Shown here one piece after another: positions 1-8,116 of a stretch of 64,000 nucleotides of DNA (within the stretch, counting starts at the first letter, position 1; each line of letters starts with the position of its first letter). Under the pieces are notes generated by a model that saw nothing but the letters and a program-made list of their open reading frames with translations, did not search any database and had not been told where the DNA came from. Source of the DNA: Xanthomonas arboricola pv. guizotiae (lineage in GTDB: Bacteria > Pseudomonadota > Gammaproteobacteria > Xanthomonadales > Xanthomonadaceae); NCBI RefSeq assembly GCF_002940205.1, contig NZ_MDSK01000009.1, forward strand, positions 86,554 through 150,553, written 5' to 3'. The position numbers and the translations under genes were made by a program.

Positions 1-78
1 GCACCGCCGTTGCCGCCTGCAGTGGTCGCGCCGTCCGCTGCGCCCGTCGAGCCCGACGCTCCGGCGGAACAGCCATGA
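1..78 (+). CDS. ftsB: C-terminal tail of probable cell-division protein FtsB (partial)
   Basis: The first 25 codons of the window are open and end at a TGA that overlaps the ispD start by the ATGA arrangement. The peptide is rich in Pro, Ala and Val with a few acidic residues and has no recognisable domain. Identification rests on context: in Xanthomonas the short coiled-coil divisome protein FtsB lies directly upstream of ispD and has a Pro/Ala-rich tail. The coiled coil and membrane anchor would lie outside the window. It could be the tail of another small protein. Confidence 0.55.
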   Translation, partial: APPLPPAVVAPSAAPVEPDAPAEQP

Positions 79-875
79 CCGGTTCGATCTGGGCGATCGT
101 GCCGGCCGCCGGGCGCGGCACGCGCTTTGGTGGGCACACCCCCAAACAATATCTGTCCGCTGCCGGGCAACCGCTGATGGCCTACACGCTGGCGGCGCTT
201 GCCGCGCATCCGGTGGTGGCCGGCATCGTGGTGGCCATTGCGCCCGACGATGCGGATTGGCCAGGCTGGACCTTGGTGCAGGACAAGCCGGTGCTGACCT
301 GCGTCGGCGGTGGGACACGTGCGGCATCGGTGCTGGCCGGATTGCTGGCCTTGCCGGAGAGCGTGCGGGCCGATGACTTTGTGCTGGTGCACGATGCCGC
401 GCGGCCCAATCTCGCCCTGGCCGATCTGGAGCGCCTGCTGGAAATCGGCCGCGGCGATCCGGTCGGCGCGATCCTCGCTGCACCGGTGCGCGACACGCTC
501 AAGCGTGCCGGCGACGATGGCGGCATCGATGCCACCGAGCCGCGCGAGCGGCTGTGGCGCGCGCTGACCCCGCAGCTGTTCCGTCGCCATCAACTGATCC
601 GCGGCCTTACCGAAGCGTCGGCCGCTGGCGTGGACGTGACCGACGAGGCGATGGCGATGGAGCGGCTGGGATTGCGCCCGTTGCTGGTGGAAGGTGCCGA
701 AGACAACTTCAAGGTGACCACGCCAACGGATCTGGCGCGCTTCGAATTCGAACTGGCGCGCCGCGGCGTGGCAGTGGATGCCCGGTCGCCTGCAACCGAC
801 CCGCGCGCCGGGGCGGTCGTTGGTCAGACCGATGCGCTGTCCGCTGGCGCGCACCACGACGCCGACGCTCCCTAA
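75..875 (+). CDS. ispD: 2-C-methyl-D-erythritol 4-phosphate cytidylyltransferase
   Basis: IspD transfers CMP from CTP to methylerythritol phosphate, the third step of the non-mevalonate isoprenoid pathway, in the cytosol. The N-terminal nucleotide-binding motif [11 protein letters not shown] (about residues 9-19) is followed by the conserved KQY. The mid-protein VHDAARP and the late [10 protein letters not shown] and [12 protein letters not shown] segments are typical of the family. At 266 residues it is about 30 longer than Escherichia coli IspD, and the excess is a Pro/Ala/Asp-rich C-terminal tail. The ATG overlaps the upstream stop, and ispF follows 15 bases downstream, so the two are almost certainly cotranscribed. 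Confidence 0.96.
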   Translation: MTGSIWAIVPAAGRGTRFGGHTPKQYLSAAGQPLMAYTLAALAAHPVVAGIVVAIAPDDADWPGWTLVQDKPVLTCVGGGTRAASVLAGLLALPESVRADDFVLVHDAARPNLALADLERLLEIGRGDPVGAILAAPVRDTLKRAGDDGGIDATEPRERLWRALTPQLFRRHQLIRGLTEASAAGVDVTDEAMAMERLGLRPLLVEGAEDNFKVTTPTDLARFEFELARRGVAVDARSPATDPRAGAVVGQTDALSAGAHHDADAP

Positions 876-890
876 TCACCACGGATTACC

Positions 891-1382
891 ATGTCTTTCA
901 ATTTTCGAATCGGTCAGGGCTACGACGTGCACGCGTTCGGTGCGGGCGACCACGTGATGCTGGGCGGCGTGCGCGTCGCGCACAGCCATGGCGTGCTCGC
1001 GCACAGCGATGGCGACGTGGTGCTGCACGCGCTATGCGATGCGATGCTGGGCGCGCTGGCGCTGGGCGATATCGGTCAGCACTTTCCGCCGTCCGACGCG
1101 CGCTGGAAGGATGCCGACAGCGCGCAGTTCCTGCAGCATTGCGATCACTTGCTGCGCGAGCGCGGCTGGCGGGTCGGCAATGCCGATGTCACCGTGATCT
1201 GTGAGCGCCCCAAGATCGGCCCGCATGCGCTGGCGATGCGCGAGCGTATTGCCGGCCTGCTGGCGATCGAACTCGATGCAGTCAGCGTCAAGGCCACCAC
1301 CAGCGAAAAACTGGGCTTCACCGGCCGCAGCGAGGGCATCGCCGCGCAAGCGGCGGTCTTGCTCGGCAAGATCGCTGGCTGA
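891..1382 (+). CDS. ispF: 2-C-methyl-D-erythritol 2,4-cyclodiphosphate synthase
   Basis: IspF cyclises CDP-methylerythritol 2-phosphate with release of CMP, two steps after IspD. The zinc ligands of the family are visible as D12 and H14 (GYDVH) and H46 ([10 protein letters not shown]). The HSDGD loop, the GDIGQHFP segment and the C-terminal [19 protein letters not shown] are also present. The 163-residue length is normal for this homotrimeric enzyme. It forms a two-gene unit with ispD. Confidence 0.97.
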   Translation: MSFNFRIGQGYDVHAFGAGDHVMLGGVRVAHSHGVLAHSDGDVVLHALCDAMLGALALGDIGQHFPPSDARWKDADSAQFLQHCDHLLRERGWRVGNADVTVICERPKIGPHALAMRERIAGLLAIELDAVSVKATTSEKLGFTGRSEGIAAQAAVLLGKIAG

Positions 1383-1633
1383 CCGCGGCTCACAGACGCC
1401 TGCGCTTACTGTCGGTGTGCGCGGACGTTGGCCGGGCACGGCGATTGCCACGCATACCCTGCAGTGCTGAGCCTGCCGTCCACACGCATCCGGCCACCGC
1501 CGGCCAGGTGTTCCAGCCGCTCCATACCGCGGTTACCTGTGCCGGGCTCGTCTTGGCGTCGCACCGCGACACCACCGCGCCGAGGCATTCGGCTCACAGC
1601 GCACGACCTGTCGGCGCGAAGGTAAATCACAGC

Positions 1634-2743
1634 ATGAGCGACACCTCTGTTCTGCCGCGCGCGCATGGCGCTGCGGTCCTCGACGCGGCAATGCGCAGCA
1701 CGCCCGAGGATTTTCAGGTCGATGAGCTGCCGGCCTTCGAGCCCACCGGCGAGGGCGAGCACCTGTTGCTCACCATCCGCAAGCGCGGGCAGAACACCGC
1801 CTATATCGCGAAAAAACTCGCGCAGTGGGCCGGGATCGCCGAGATGGGCGTCAGCTACGCCGGGCTGAAGGACCGCCATGCGGTGACCACGCAGTGCTTC
1901 AGCGTGCATCTGCCCAAGCGCATCGCGCCGGAGCTCGCCACGCTCGACGACGATGAGATGCAGGTCATCGCCAGCATCTGGCACAACCGCAAGCTGCAAC
2001 GCGGCGCACTGCTGGGCAATCGTTTCGTGTTGACGTTGCGCCAGGTGCAGGGCGAGCGCACGGCGATCGAGCAGCGCCTGCAGGCGATCGCCGCGCGCGG
2101 TATCCCGAACTGGTTTGGCGAACAGCGTTTCGGCCGCGATGGCGGCAACGTGGCCTCCGCGCTGGCGATGTTCGGTTATGTGTCCAATGCCGACGGCACC
2201 GTGTCGGCGGCGCCTGCATCCCGGCGGCGGCTGCGCAACGATCAACGCGCGATGCTGCTGTCGGCAGCGCGTTCGGCGTTGTTCAATCGTGTGCTCAGCG
2301 CACGCGTGGAGCAGGGCAGCTGGGACACCGCGCTGGAGGGCGAGGCGTGGATGCTGGATGGCTCGCGCAGCGTGTTCGGCCCCGAGCCGTTCACCGATGT
2401 ACTGGCAGAGCGCCTGGCGCGCTTCGATATCCATCCCAGCGGGCCGTTGTGGGGCGCCGGCGAGCTGCGTTCGACCGGGCAGGCCGCGGCGGTGGAGCAG
2501 GGCGCATTGTCCGACCCGCAATCGGAGGTGCTGCGCCAAGGCCTGGAGGCCGCGGGCCTGAAGCAGGAGCGCCGCGCACTGCGCTTGCGTCCGCAACAGC
2601 TGGAGTATCGCTGGCTGGATGCGGACAGCCTGCAGATCGAATTCGCACTGCCGCCGGGCTGCTACGCCACCGCGGTGCTGTGGGAGCTGGGCAAGGTCAG
2701 CGACGCCGGCCGTCTCAACGCCGGCCTGCGTTCCGACACCTAG
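1634..2743 (+). CDS. truD: tRNA pseudouridine(13) synthase TruD
   Basis: TruD isomerises uridine 13 of tRNA-Glu to pseudouridine. The catalytic aspartate lies in GLKDR at residue 80, the same number as in E. coli, and the NWFGEQRFG motif that brackets the TRUD insertion domain is present. The reading frame stays open upstream to about base 1415, but the N-terminus of the family (short leader, then [12 protein letters not shown]) fits the ATG at 1634, giving 369 residues. The order ispD-ispF-truD-surE matches enterobacteria, with an Smr-domain gene inserted before surE on the other strand. Confidence 0.95.
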   Translation: MSDTSVLPRAHGAAVLDAAMRSTPEDFQVDELPAFEPTGEGEHLLLTIRKRGQNTAYIAKKLAQWAGIAEMGVSYAGLKDRHAVTTQCFSVHLPKRIAPELATLDDDEMQVIASIWHNRKLQRGALLGNRFVLTLRQVQGERTAIEQRLQAIAARGIPNWFGEQRFGRDGGNVASALAMFGYVSNADGTVSAAPASRRRLRNDQRAMLLSAARSALFNRVLSARVEQGSWDTALEGEAWMLDGSRSVFGPEPFTDVLAERLARFDIHPSGPLWGAGELRSTGQAAAVEQGALSDPQSEVLRQGLEAAGLKQERRALRLRPQQLEYRWLDADSLQIEFALPPGCYATAVLWELGKVSDAGRLNAGLRSDT

Positions 2744-2879
2744 GCCTGCTCGGTGGTCGTCGACCGCCCGGCAAACACGTCACCGCCGTAGCAGCGGACC
2801 TGGCCGCGACAGGCCTGCCCATCAACGCGTCCTTTGCGCAAGCGCATGGCTACATCGGCGACCCATCGCCCAATCGCCG

Positions 2880-3419
2880 CTAACGCCGCGCCAGCAACAC
2901 CAGCAACGCCCCGGTGCCACCTTGCGTGGCCGGCGCGGAATGAAACGCCAGCACGTCGTTGCGCTGACGCAGCAGGCGATCCATCAGGTTTTTCAACACC
3001 GGCGCGCCGTTGTCCGACTGCAGCCCCTTGCCGTGGATGATGCGCACGCAGCCATGCTCGTGCGCATGCGCTTCCAGCAGGAACTGCCGCAGCAGGGCTT
3101 CCGCCTGCGCGGCGCTGGCGCCATGCAGGTCCAGTTCGTCCTGGATCGAGAACTGACCGCGCTTGAGCCGCTGAAACAATCGGGTGGGAAGATTCTCGCG
3201 CCGGTAGCTGGCGGTATCGCCCGCCTCCAGCGGCGCACTGTCGCGCAGCAGACGCGCGAATTCGGTGTGCGCTTGCGCCTCGTCGCGCTCGGCCATGCGT
3301 GCGCGCGGCTTGGGGCGCGGCTTGGCATTGGCCGGTGGGGCGACTTCACGAATCGGCTTGACCGCGCCGATCGCTGCGCGGAACAGCGCGCCGTCGTCTT
3401 CGTCTTCAGGATGCGACAT
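2880..3419 (-). CDS. Smr-domain protein (MutS2 C-terminal-like nuclease family)
   Basis: The protein has 179 residues. The last ~90 form a Smr domain with the signature LDLHGASAAQAEALLRQFL, then CVRIIHGKGLQS (the HGKG motif) and a final LAFHSAPATQGGTGALLVLL. The N-terminal half is basic and low in predicted structure. Related proteins (YdaL/SmrA type) act as DNA-nicking or RNA endonucleases. ATG 3419 was preferred over an in-frame GTG two codons upstream. It is convergent with truD and divergent from surE. Confidence 0.85.
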   Translation of the reverse strand: MSHPEDEDDGALFRAAIGAVKPIREVAPPANAKPRPKPRARMAERDEAQAHTEFARLLRDSAPLEAGDTASYRRENLPTRLFQRLKRGQFSIQDELDLHGASAAQAEALLRQFLLEAHAHEHGCVRIIHGKGLQSDNGAPVLKNLMDRLLRQRNDVLAFHSAPATQGGTGALLVLLARR

Positions 3420-3518
3420 GCGCACAGCCTAACCTGCCCAACCCCAGGTGCAAGCGAAGATCAAGCGCGAAGGGCGCGGACGCATCCGGTATCATGACCC
3501 GGTTTTCCGAGGAGTCCC

Positions 3519-4298
3519 ATGCGCGTACTGGTTAGCAACGACGACGGTGTCGACGCCCCCGGCATCCAGATTTTGGCCGAGGCGCTGCGCCATGCCGGTC
3601 ATGAAGTGATGGTGGTCGCGCCCGACCGCGACCGCTCCGGCGCCAGCAACTCGCTGACGCTGGATGCGCCGATCCGCACCCGCCGCATCGACGCGCAGAC
3701 CTGCGCGGTTGCCGGCACGCCGACCGACTGCGTGCATCTGGCGCTGACCGGCATGCTCGATTACGACCCGGATATCGTGGTCTCCGGCATCAACAACTCG
3801 GCCAATCTCGGCGACGACGTGATCTATTCGGGCACCGTGTCCGCCGCGATGGAAGGCCGCTTCCTCGGCCTGCCGGCGGTGGCGGTCTCGCTGGTGACGC
3901 ACAATCACGAAGCGCATCACTACGAAACCGCCGCGCGCGCCGCGGTGGAGATCGTGGCGCGGCTGAAGGCCGACCCGTTGCCCGCCGATACCATCCTCAA
4001 CGTCAACGTGCCGGACCTGGCCTGGTCGGAGGTGCTCGGTTTCGAGGTCACCCGGCTGGGCAACCGCCACCGGTCCGAGCCCTGCGTGCCGCAGCGCGAC
4101 CCGCGCGGCCGCACCGTGTACTGGATCGGCCCGGCCGGGCCGGAGCAGGACGCTGGCGCCGGCACCGACTTCCATGCCGTGCGCACCGGGCATATCTCGA
4201 TCACCCCGATCCATGTCGACCTGACCCGCTATCAGGCGCTGGAGACGGTGGCCGGCTGGGTGGGCGGCCTGACCGCCGCGCTGGATACGCCGGCATGA
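3519..4298 (+). CDS. surE: 5'/3'-nucleotidase SurE
   Basis: SurE is a metal-dependent nucleoside monophosphate phosphatase linked to stationary-phase survival. The N-terminal [11 protein letters not shown] carries the metal ligands D8 and D9. The phosphate-binding [11 protein letters not shown] (Ser40) and the [21 protein letters not shown] segment with its Asn ligand are present. The length of 259 residues is typical. Its stop overlaps the pcm start by ATGA, indicating translational coupling with the protein-repair methyltransferase, as in many gammaproteobacteria. Confidence 0.97.
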   Translation: MRVLVSNDDGVDAPGIQILAEALRHAGHEVMVVAPDRDRSGASNSLTLDAPIRTRRIDAQTCAVAGTPTDCVHLALTGMLDYDPDIVVSGINNSANLGDDVIYSGTVSAAMEGRFLGLPAVAVSLVTHNHEAHHYETAARAAVEIVARLKADPLPADTILNVNVPDLAWSEVLGFEVTRLGNRHRSEPCVPQRDPRGRTVYWIGPAGPEQDAGAGTDFHAVRTGHISITPIHVDLTRYQALETVAGWVGGLTAALDTPA

Positions 4299-4972
4299 CG
4301 CCGAGGCTGCGGCTGCAACCGGAATCGGTCGGGATCGGCATGACCTCGCAACGCGTGCGCGACCGGCTGGTCGAGCGCCTGCGCGAGGCCGGCATCCAGG
4401 ACGAGGCCACGCTCAACGCGGTGCGCACCGTGCCGCGCCATCTGTTCATCGACGAAGCGCTGGCCTCGCGTGCCTACGAAGACACCGCCCTGCCGATCGG
4501 CCACGGCCAGACCATCTCGCAGCCCTGGGTGGTCGCGCGCATGACCGAGGCGGTGCGGCAGGTCGGCCCGACCAGGGTGCTCGAAGTGGGCACCGGCTCC
4601 GGCTACCAGGGCGCGATCCTCGCCGCGCTGGGGCTGGAGGTGTACACGGTCGAGCGTATCGGCGACCTGCTGCGGCAGGCGCGCAAGCGCTTCCGCCATC
4701 TGGGCATGAACGTGCGCAGCAAGCACGACGACGGCCGCATCGGCTGGCCCGAACACGGCCCCTACGATGCCATCGTGGTCACCGCCGCCGCCCCGGCGCT
4801 GGTCGATGCGCTGGTCGATCAGCTGGCGGTCGGCGGGCGGCTGGTCGCCCCGGTCGGCGGCGCCTCGTCGCAGTCACTGGTGCAACTCACCCGCGCTGCC
4901 GACGGCGCGATCGAGCAGCAGGTTCTGGCGCCGGTCACGTTCGTCCCGCTGTTGTCGGGCATGCTGGATTGA
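4295..4972 (+). CDS. pcm: Protein-L-isoaspartate O-methyltransferase
   Basis: Pcm methylates L-isoaspartyl residues in aged proteins using S-adenosylmethionine, starting their repair. The family signature [26 protein letters not shown] is followed by the SAM-binding [16 protein letters not shown] and by [11 protein letters not shown]. The protein has 225 residues. It begins inside the surE stop codon, so the pair is translationally coupled. A second Met (residue 16) would also give a plausible start. Confidence 0.96.
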   Translation: MTPRLRLQPESVGIGMTSQRVRDRLVERLREAGIQDEATLNAVRTVPRHLFIDEALASRAYEDTALPIGHGQTISQPWVVARMTEAVRQVGPTRVLEVGTGSGYQGAILAALGLEVYTVERIGDLLRQARKRFRHLGMNVRSKHDDGRIGWPEHGPYDAIVVTAAAPALVDALVDQLAVGGRLVAPVGGASSQSLVQLTRAADGAIEQQVLAPVTFVPLLSGMLD

Positions 4973-4990
4973 ATCCATGAGAGTCTTTCG

Positions 4991-5605
4991 ATGAAGATCT
5001 TCGGGCCGTTGTACGACGTGGCCATTCGTTGGTCGCGCAATCGCCGCGCTCCGGCGCTGCTGACCGGCCTCAGTTTCGTGGAGGGCTTCATCTTCCCGGT
5101 GCCGCCGGAGGTGATGCTGGCGCCGATGTCGCTGGCCGAACCCCGGCGCGCCCTGTGGTTTGCCACCCTGAGCCTGATGGGCTCGGTCTGTGGCGCGCTG
5201 GTCGGTTATCTGCTGGGCCATTTCGCCTTCGCCGCATTGCAGCCGTTGATCGAATGGCTGGGCTGGAGCGCGAAGATCCAGGCGCAGATCGAGACGCTGC
5301 GCACGCTGGTCGCCGATTCGCCGTGGCAGGCCTTCTGGGCGCTGGTGCTGGTGGGCTTCACCCCGATCCCGTTGAAGATCTTTACCTGGGCCTCGGGCGT
5401 GGTCGGTGTGCCGATCCTGCCCTTCATCGCCAGCATGCTGGTGGGGCGCGGCAAGCGCGTGTATCTGGTGGCCGGCGCGATCCGGCTGGGTGGGGCGCGT
5501 GCCGAAGCCGCGCTGCATCGCTGGATCGAGCCGCTGGGCTGGGTGGCCATGGCCGTCCTGGCGGTGGGCGCGGGCTGGCTGCTGTGGAAGACAACCAACG
5601 GATGA
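4991..5605 (+). CDS. YqaA/DedA-family inner membrane protein
   Basis: This 204-residue integral membrane protein has a VTT (SNARE-associated) domain. An early hydrophobic segment contains FVEGFIFPVPPEVMLAP, a second contains LMGSVCGALVGYLLG, and a later stretch has the conserved FTPIPLKIFTWASGV. Relatives act in envelope lipid handling or membrane-potential maintenance, but no specific substrate can be read from sequence. It lies 18 bases after pcm and its TGA overlaps the ATG of the next gene. Confidence 0.85.
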   Translation: MKIFGPLYDVAIRWSRNRRAPALLTGLSFVEGFIFPVPPEVMLAPMSLAEPRRALWFATLSLMGSVCGALVGYLLGHFAFAALQPLIEWLGWSAKIQAQIETLRTLVADSPWQAFWALVLVGFTPIPLKIFTWASGVVGVPILPFIASMLVGRGKRVYLVAGAIRLGGARAEAALHRWIEPLGWVAMAVLAVGAGWLLWKTTNG

Positions 5606-6378
5606 GCAAGTTGCAGATGAATTCGGTACGTAAGACAGCAGTCCTGCTCGCAGTCGCCGTCGGGCTGGGCGCCTGCAGCAGCGCCACGGTGGTGCGTTCG
5701 CCCGGAGCCGGCGGTGGTTCGGCGTCCGCGCGCCCGTCCGCGGCGCCGCGTCCGTCGGTGCCGCGCCCGGGGGCGACCGTCACCGTGCAGCGTGGCGACA
5801 CGCTGTACGCCATCTCGCGCCGCACCAATATCACCGCGCAGGACCTGGCGGCCTGGAATGGCCTGTCCTCGCCGAATACCATCTATCCCGGTCAGACCCT
5901 CAAGCTCTATCCAGCCGGAGCCAGCAGGCCGGGCGGTGGCGCGGCCAGCGCCGGCACGGTGGTTCCGCCGCGCCCGAGCGCGCCGATCGCAGCACCGGCC
6001 AGCAGCGGATTTCCGTGGCGCTGGCCGGCCGACGGGGTGGTGGTCGGCACCTTCGTCAGCGGCGAGACCACCAAGCAGGGCGTGGACATCGCCGGTGCCA
6101 GCGGGCAGGCGGTGCGTGCAGCGGCCGATGGCGTGGTGGTGTACTCCGGCGCCGGCCTGATCGGCTACGGCGAGCTGATCATCATCAAGCACAACGACCA
6201 GTGGCTGTCCGCCTACGGACACAACCGCAAGCGCCTGCTCAACGAAGGCCAGAGCGTCAAGGCCGGCCAGCAGATCGCCGAGATGGGCCGCAGCGGCGCC
6301 GCCCGCGACATGCTGCACTTCGAGATCCGCTACAACGGCAAGCCGGTGGATCCGCTGCTGTATCTGCCTAAAAAGTGA
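5602..6378 (+). CDS. nlpD: NlpD-like lipoprotein: LysM plus degenerate LytM (M23) domain
   Basis: The 258-residue protein starts at the ATG overlapping the upstream stop. It has a lipoprotein signal ending LGACSS, a Ser/Pro/Ala linker, a LysM peptidoglycan-binding repeat (VQRGDTLYAISRRTNITAQDLAAWNG) and a C-terminal LytM domain. LytM zinc ligands appear lost: the usual HxGxD region reads KQGVDIAG and the usual HxH reads LHFEI. This matches E. coli NlpD, a non-catalytic activator of the cell-division amidase AmiC. Its position after surE-pcm supports the name. In enterobacteria rpoS follows; here it does not. Confidence 0.88.
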   Translation: MSKLQMNSVRKTAVLLAVAVGLGACSSATVVRSPGAGGGSASARPSAAPRPSVPRPGATVTVQRGDTLYAISRRTNITAQDLAAWNGLSSPNTIYPGQTLKLYPAGASRPGGGAASAGTVVPPRPSAPIAAPASSGFPWRWPADGVVVGTFVSGETTKQGVDIAGASGQAVRAAADGVVVYSGAGLIGYGELIIIKHNDQWLSAYGHNRKRLLNEGQSVKAGQQIAEMGRSGAARDMLHFEIRYNGKPVDPLLYLPKK

Positions 6379-6395
6379 ATAGGGAATAGGGAGTC
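6377..6395. repeat. Short heptad copy at the nlpD stop codon, inverted relative to the main array
   Basis: Directly after the nlpD TGA the sequence AATAGGGAATAGGGAGTCG contains two heptads plus a junction. Its reverse complement closely matches the junction at 6572-6590 (CGACTCCCTAATCCCTAAT), so the intergenic region is bounded by inverted copies of the same repeat. They could pair as a long stem between the two convergent genes. Confidence 0.8.
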
Positions 6396-6511
6396 GCAAC
6401 AGCCTTGGGCTGGAGCTTTATCGGTGGGCCGCGTGCGACGCCCTGCAGAGGCACGGCATCTTAGGCTTTATCAAATTATGGTTTGACAGAGAAACTTCAG
6501 CCCGGCCTGCT

Positions 6512-6672
6512 TTCCCGATTCCCGATTCCCGATTCCCGATTCCCGATTCCCGATTCCCGATTCCCGATTCCCGACTCCCTAATCCCTAATCCCTAATCCC
6601 TAATCCCTAATCCCTAATCCCTAATCCCTAATCCCTAATCCCTAATCCCTAATCCCTAATCCCTAATCCCGG
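6512..6672. repeat. Tandem heptamer array, 9 x TTCCCGA then about 12 x ATCCCTA
   Basis: Nine uninterrupted TTCCCGA units (6512-6574) are followed by one hybrid CTCCCTA and twelve ATCCCTA units (6582-6665). The final partial unit runs into the 3' end of the minus-strand gene and supplies its TAG stop. The rest of the gap (6396-6511) holds no gene. The array has no spacers and units are too short for CRISPR. Such heptads vary in copy number between Xanthomonas strains. Confidence 0.95.
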
Positions 6673-7043
6673 CCTTCCAGAATCATCGCCAAGGCCACCC
6701 GGCGGCCTTCGCTGGCCAGCACGTTGTAGGTGCGCGCCGCGGCCGCATTGGTCATCGCTTCCAGGCCGATGCCGCGGGTCAGGCAGGCTGCCAGCACGTC
6801 CGTCTTGGGGAACTGCTGCCGCTCGCCGGTGCCGAGCAGGATCACCCCCGGGGCGAGCGCCAGCACCGCGTCCATGTGCGCGACCTGGAGTTGTTCCAGG
6901 CCGGACACCGGCCAGCCTTCCACCAGCTCGTCCGGCATCAGGATGAAGCTGCGCTGCAGAATCTGCTCGTTCACCTTGGCGTGGCGGCCATCGGCCGCGC
7001 GCAGCGCATAGGTGTAGTCGGGGTGTTCCTGGCTTAATGGCAT
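6663..7043 (-). CDS. Mth938-like domain protein (DUF498/COG3737)
   Basis: This small soluble protein of 126 residues matches the family with GVILLGTGERQQFP in the middle and GLEAMTNAAAARTYNVLASEGRRVALAMIL near the end, the latter corresponding to the conserved MDTxAACRTYNxL segment. Eukaryotic relatives (NDUFAF3) assist respiratory complex I assembly; the bacterial function is not established. Its stop codon lies inside the heptamer array. It is followed in the genome by the convergent nlpD and preceded by yhbY. Confidence 0.85.
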   Translation of the reverse strand: MPLSQEHPDYTYALRAADGRHAKVNEQILQRSFILMPDELVEGWPVSGLEQLQVAHMDAVLALAPGVILLGTGERQQFPKTDVLAACLTRGIGLEAMTNAAAARTYNVLASEGRRVALAMILEGRD

Positions 7044-7058
7044 GTCGAACTCGTCGGG

Positions 7059-7364
7059 TCAGCCGCGCGGCAGCACGATCTGACGCTTTTCCTTGCTGGG
7101 GCGGTACAGGATGGCGACATGGCCGATCCGCTGCACCAGCGCGCTGCCGGTCTGCTGGACCAGTTCGGCGATCATGGCGTCACGGGCCTCGCGATCCTCC
7201 GATGTCACCTTCACCTTGATCAATTCGTGGCGTTCGAGCACTTCCTCGAGTTCGGCCAGAAATGCCGGCGTGACCCCTTTGCCGCCGATTTGCAGCAGTG
7301 CCTTGAGATCGTGGGCCTGGCCGCGCAGGAAACGGTTCTGGGCGGAGGTGAGAACAATGGACAT
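7059..7364 (-). CDS. yhbY: CRS1/YhbY-domain RNA-binding protein
   Basis: YhbY-type proteins bind ribosomal RNA and associate with pre-50S particles. The 101-residue sequence is a single CRM domain: LTSAQNRFLRGQAHDLKALLQIGGKGVTP with the GxxG-type loop, then ELIKVKV and LVQQTGSALVQRIGHVAILYR. It lies back to back with rlmE, a 23S rRNA methyltransferase, 65 bases apart. This is the same pairing seen in E. coli (yhbY-rlmE-ftsH). Confidence 0.94.
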   Translation of the reverse strand: MSIVLTSAQNRFLRGQAHDLKALLQIGGKGVTPAFLAELEEVLERHELIKVKVTSEDREARDAMIAELVQQTGSALVQRIGHVAILYRPSKEKRQIVLPRG

Positions 7365-7429
7365 GCAGGATCAAAGGGAAGCAAAGGGTGTTCAGGGTAT
7401 CATGGCGACCCGTTCAGACCCTTTTGCCG

Positions 7430-8062
7430 ATGCCTTCCCGTAGTAAAAGCAGCCAGCGCTGGCTCAAGGAACACTTCGCCGATCCGTTCGTCAAGAAGGC
7501 GCAGGCCGAAGGCATGCGCTCGCGCGCGGCCTACAAGCTGGAGGAGCTGCTGCAGCGCGACCGCCTGCTCAAGCCGGGCATGGTGGTGGTCGACCTGGGC
7601 GCGGCGCCAGGCGGCTGGTCGCAGCAGGTGCGCAAGTCCATGGGCGACAGCGGCCGGGTGGTGGCGCTGGATATCCTGGAAATGCCGCCGCTGGCCGGCG
7701 TGGAGTTCCTTCACGGCGACTTCAGGGAGCAAACCGTCCTATCGGAATTCGAGGCGATGCTGGGCGATGTGCCGGTTGACCTTGTGCTGTCCGATATGGC
7801 CCCCAATAAGAGTGGCATGGATGCGGTCGACCAACCGCGGATGATGCACCTGGCGGAACTGGCGATGGAATTTGCCGACACCCACCTCAAACCGGGCGGG
7901 GCGTTCCTGATCAAGCTGTTCCAGGGGGTCGGGTCCGATGACTACATTCGTGAGCTTCGCCGCCGCTATGACAAGGTGACGATTCGCAAGCCGGCGGCCT
8001 CGCGCAAGCGCTCCCCGGAAGTTTATGCGCTCGGTCAGGGCAAGCGTGCCCAGATCAAGTAA
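7430..8062 (+). CDS. rlmE: 23S rRNA 2'-O-ribose U2552 methyltransferase RlmE (FtsJ/RrmJ)
   Basis: RlmE methylates the ribose of U2552 in the A-loop of 23S rRNA. The SAM site VVDLGAAPGGWSQ and the K-D-K catalytic residues in AAYKLEELL, LSDMAPN and FLIKLFQG are visible. ATG 7430 (MPSRSKSSQRWLKEHF) gives 210 residues, almost the E. coli length. An upstream ATG at 7388 would add a 14-residue leader with no family support. ftsH follows 54 bases downstream. Confidence 0.96.
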   Translation: MPSRSKSSQRWLKEHFADPFVKKAQAEGMRSRAAYKLEELLQRDRLLKPGMVVVDLGAAPGGWSQQVRKSMGDSGRVVALDILEMPPLAGVEFLHGDFREQTVLSEFEAMLGDVPVDLVLSDMAPNKSGMDAVDQPRMMHLAELAMEFADTHLKPGGAFLIKLFQGVGSDDYIRELRRRYDKVTIRKPAASRKRSPEVYALGQGKRAQIK

Positions 8063-8116
8063 GCTGCCAATGACCACCGTGTTTCAAGAATTGAAGAGTA
8101 GAGGGCACCGGAGCCA

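Noticed and set aside
6512..6672. Heptamer array considered as CRISPR or telomere-like DNA
   Set aside because: Units of seven bases without spacers are not CRISPR. CCCTAAT resembles plant telomere repeats only by chance, and the region lies inside a bacterial gene block.
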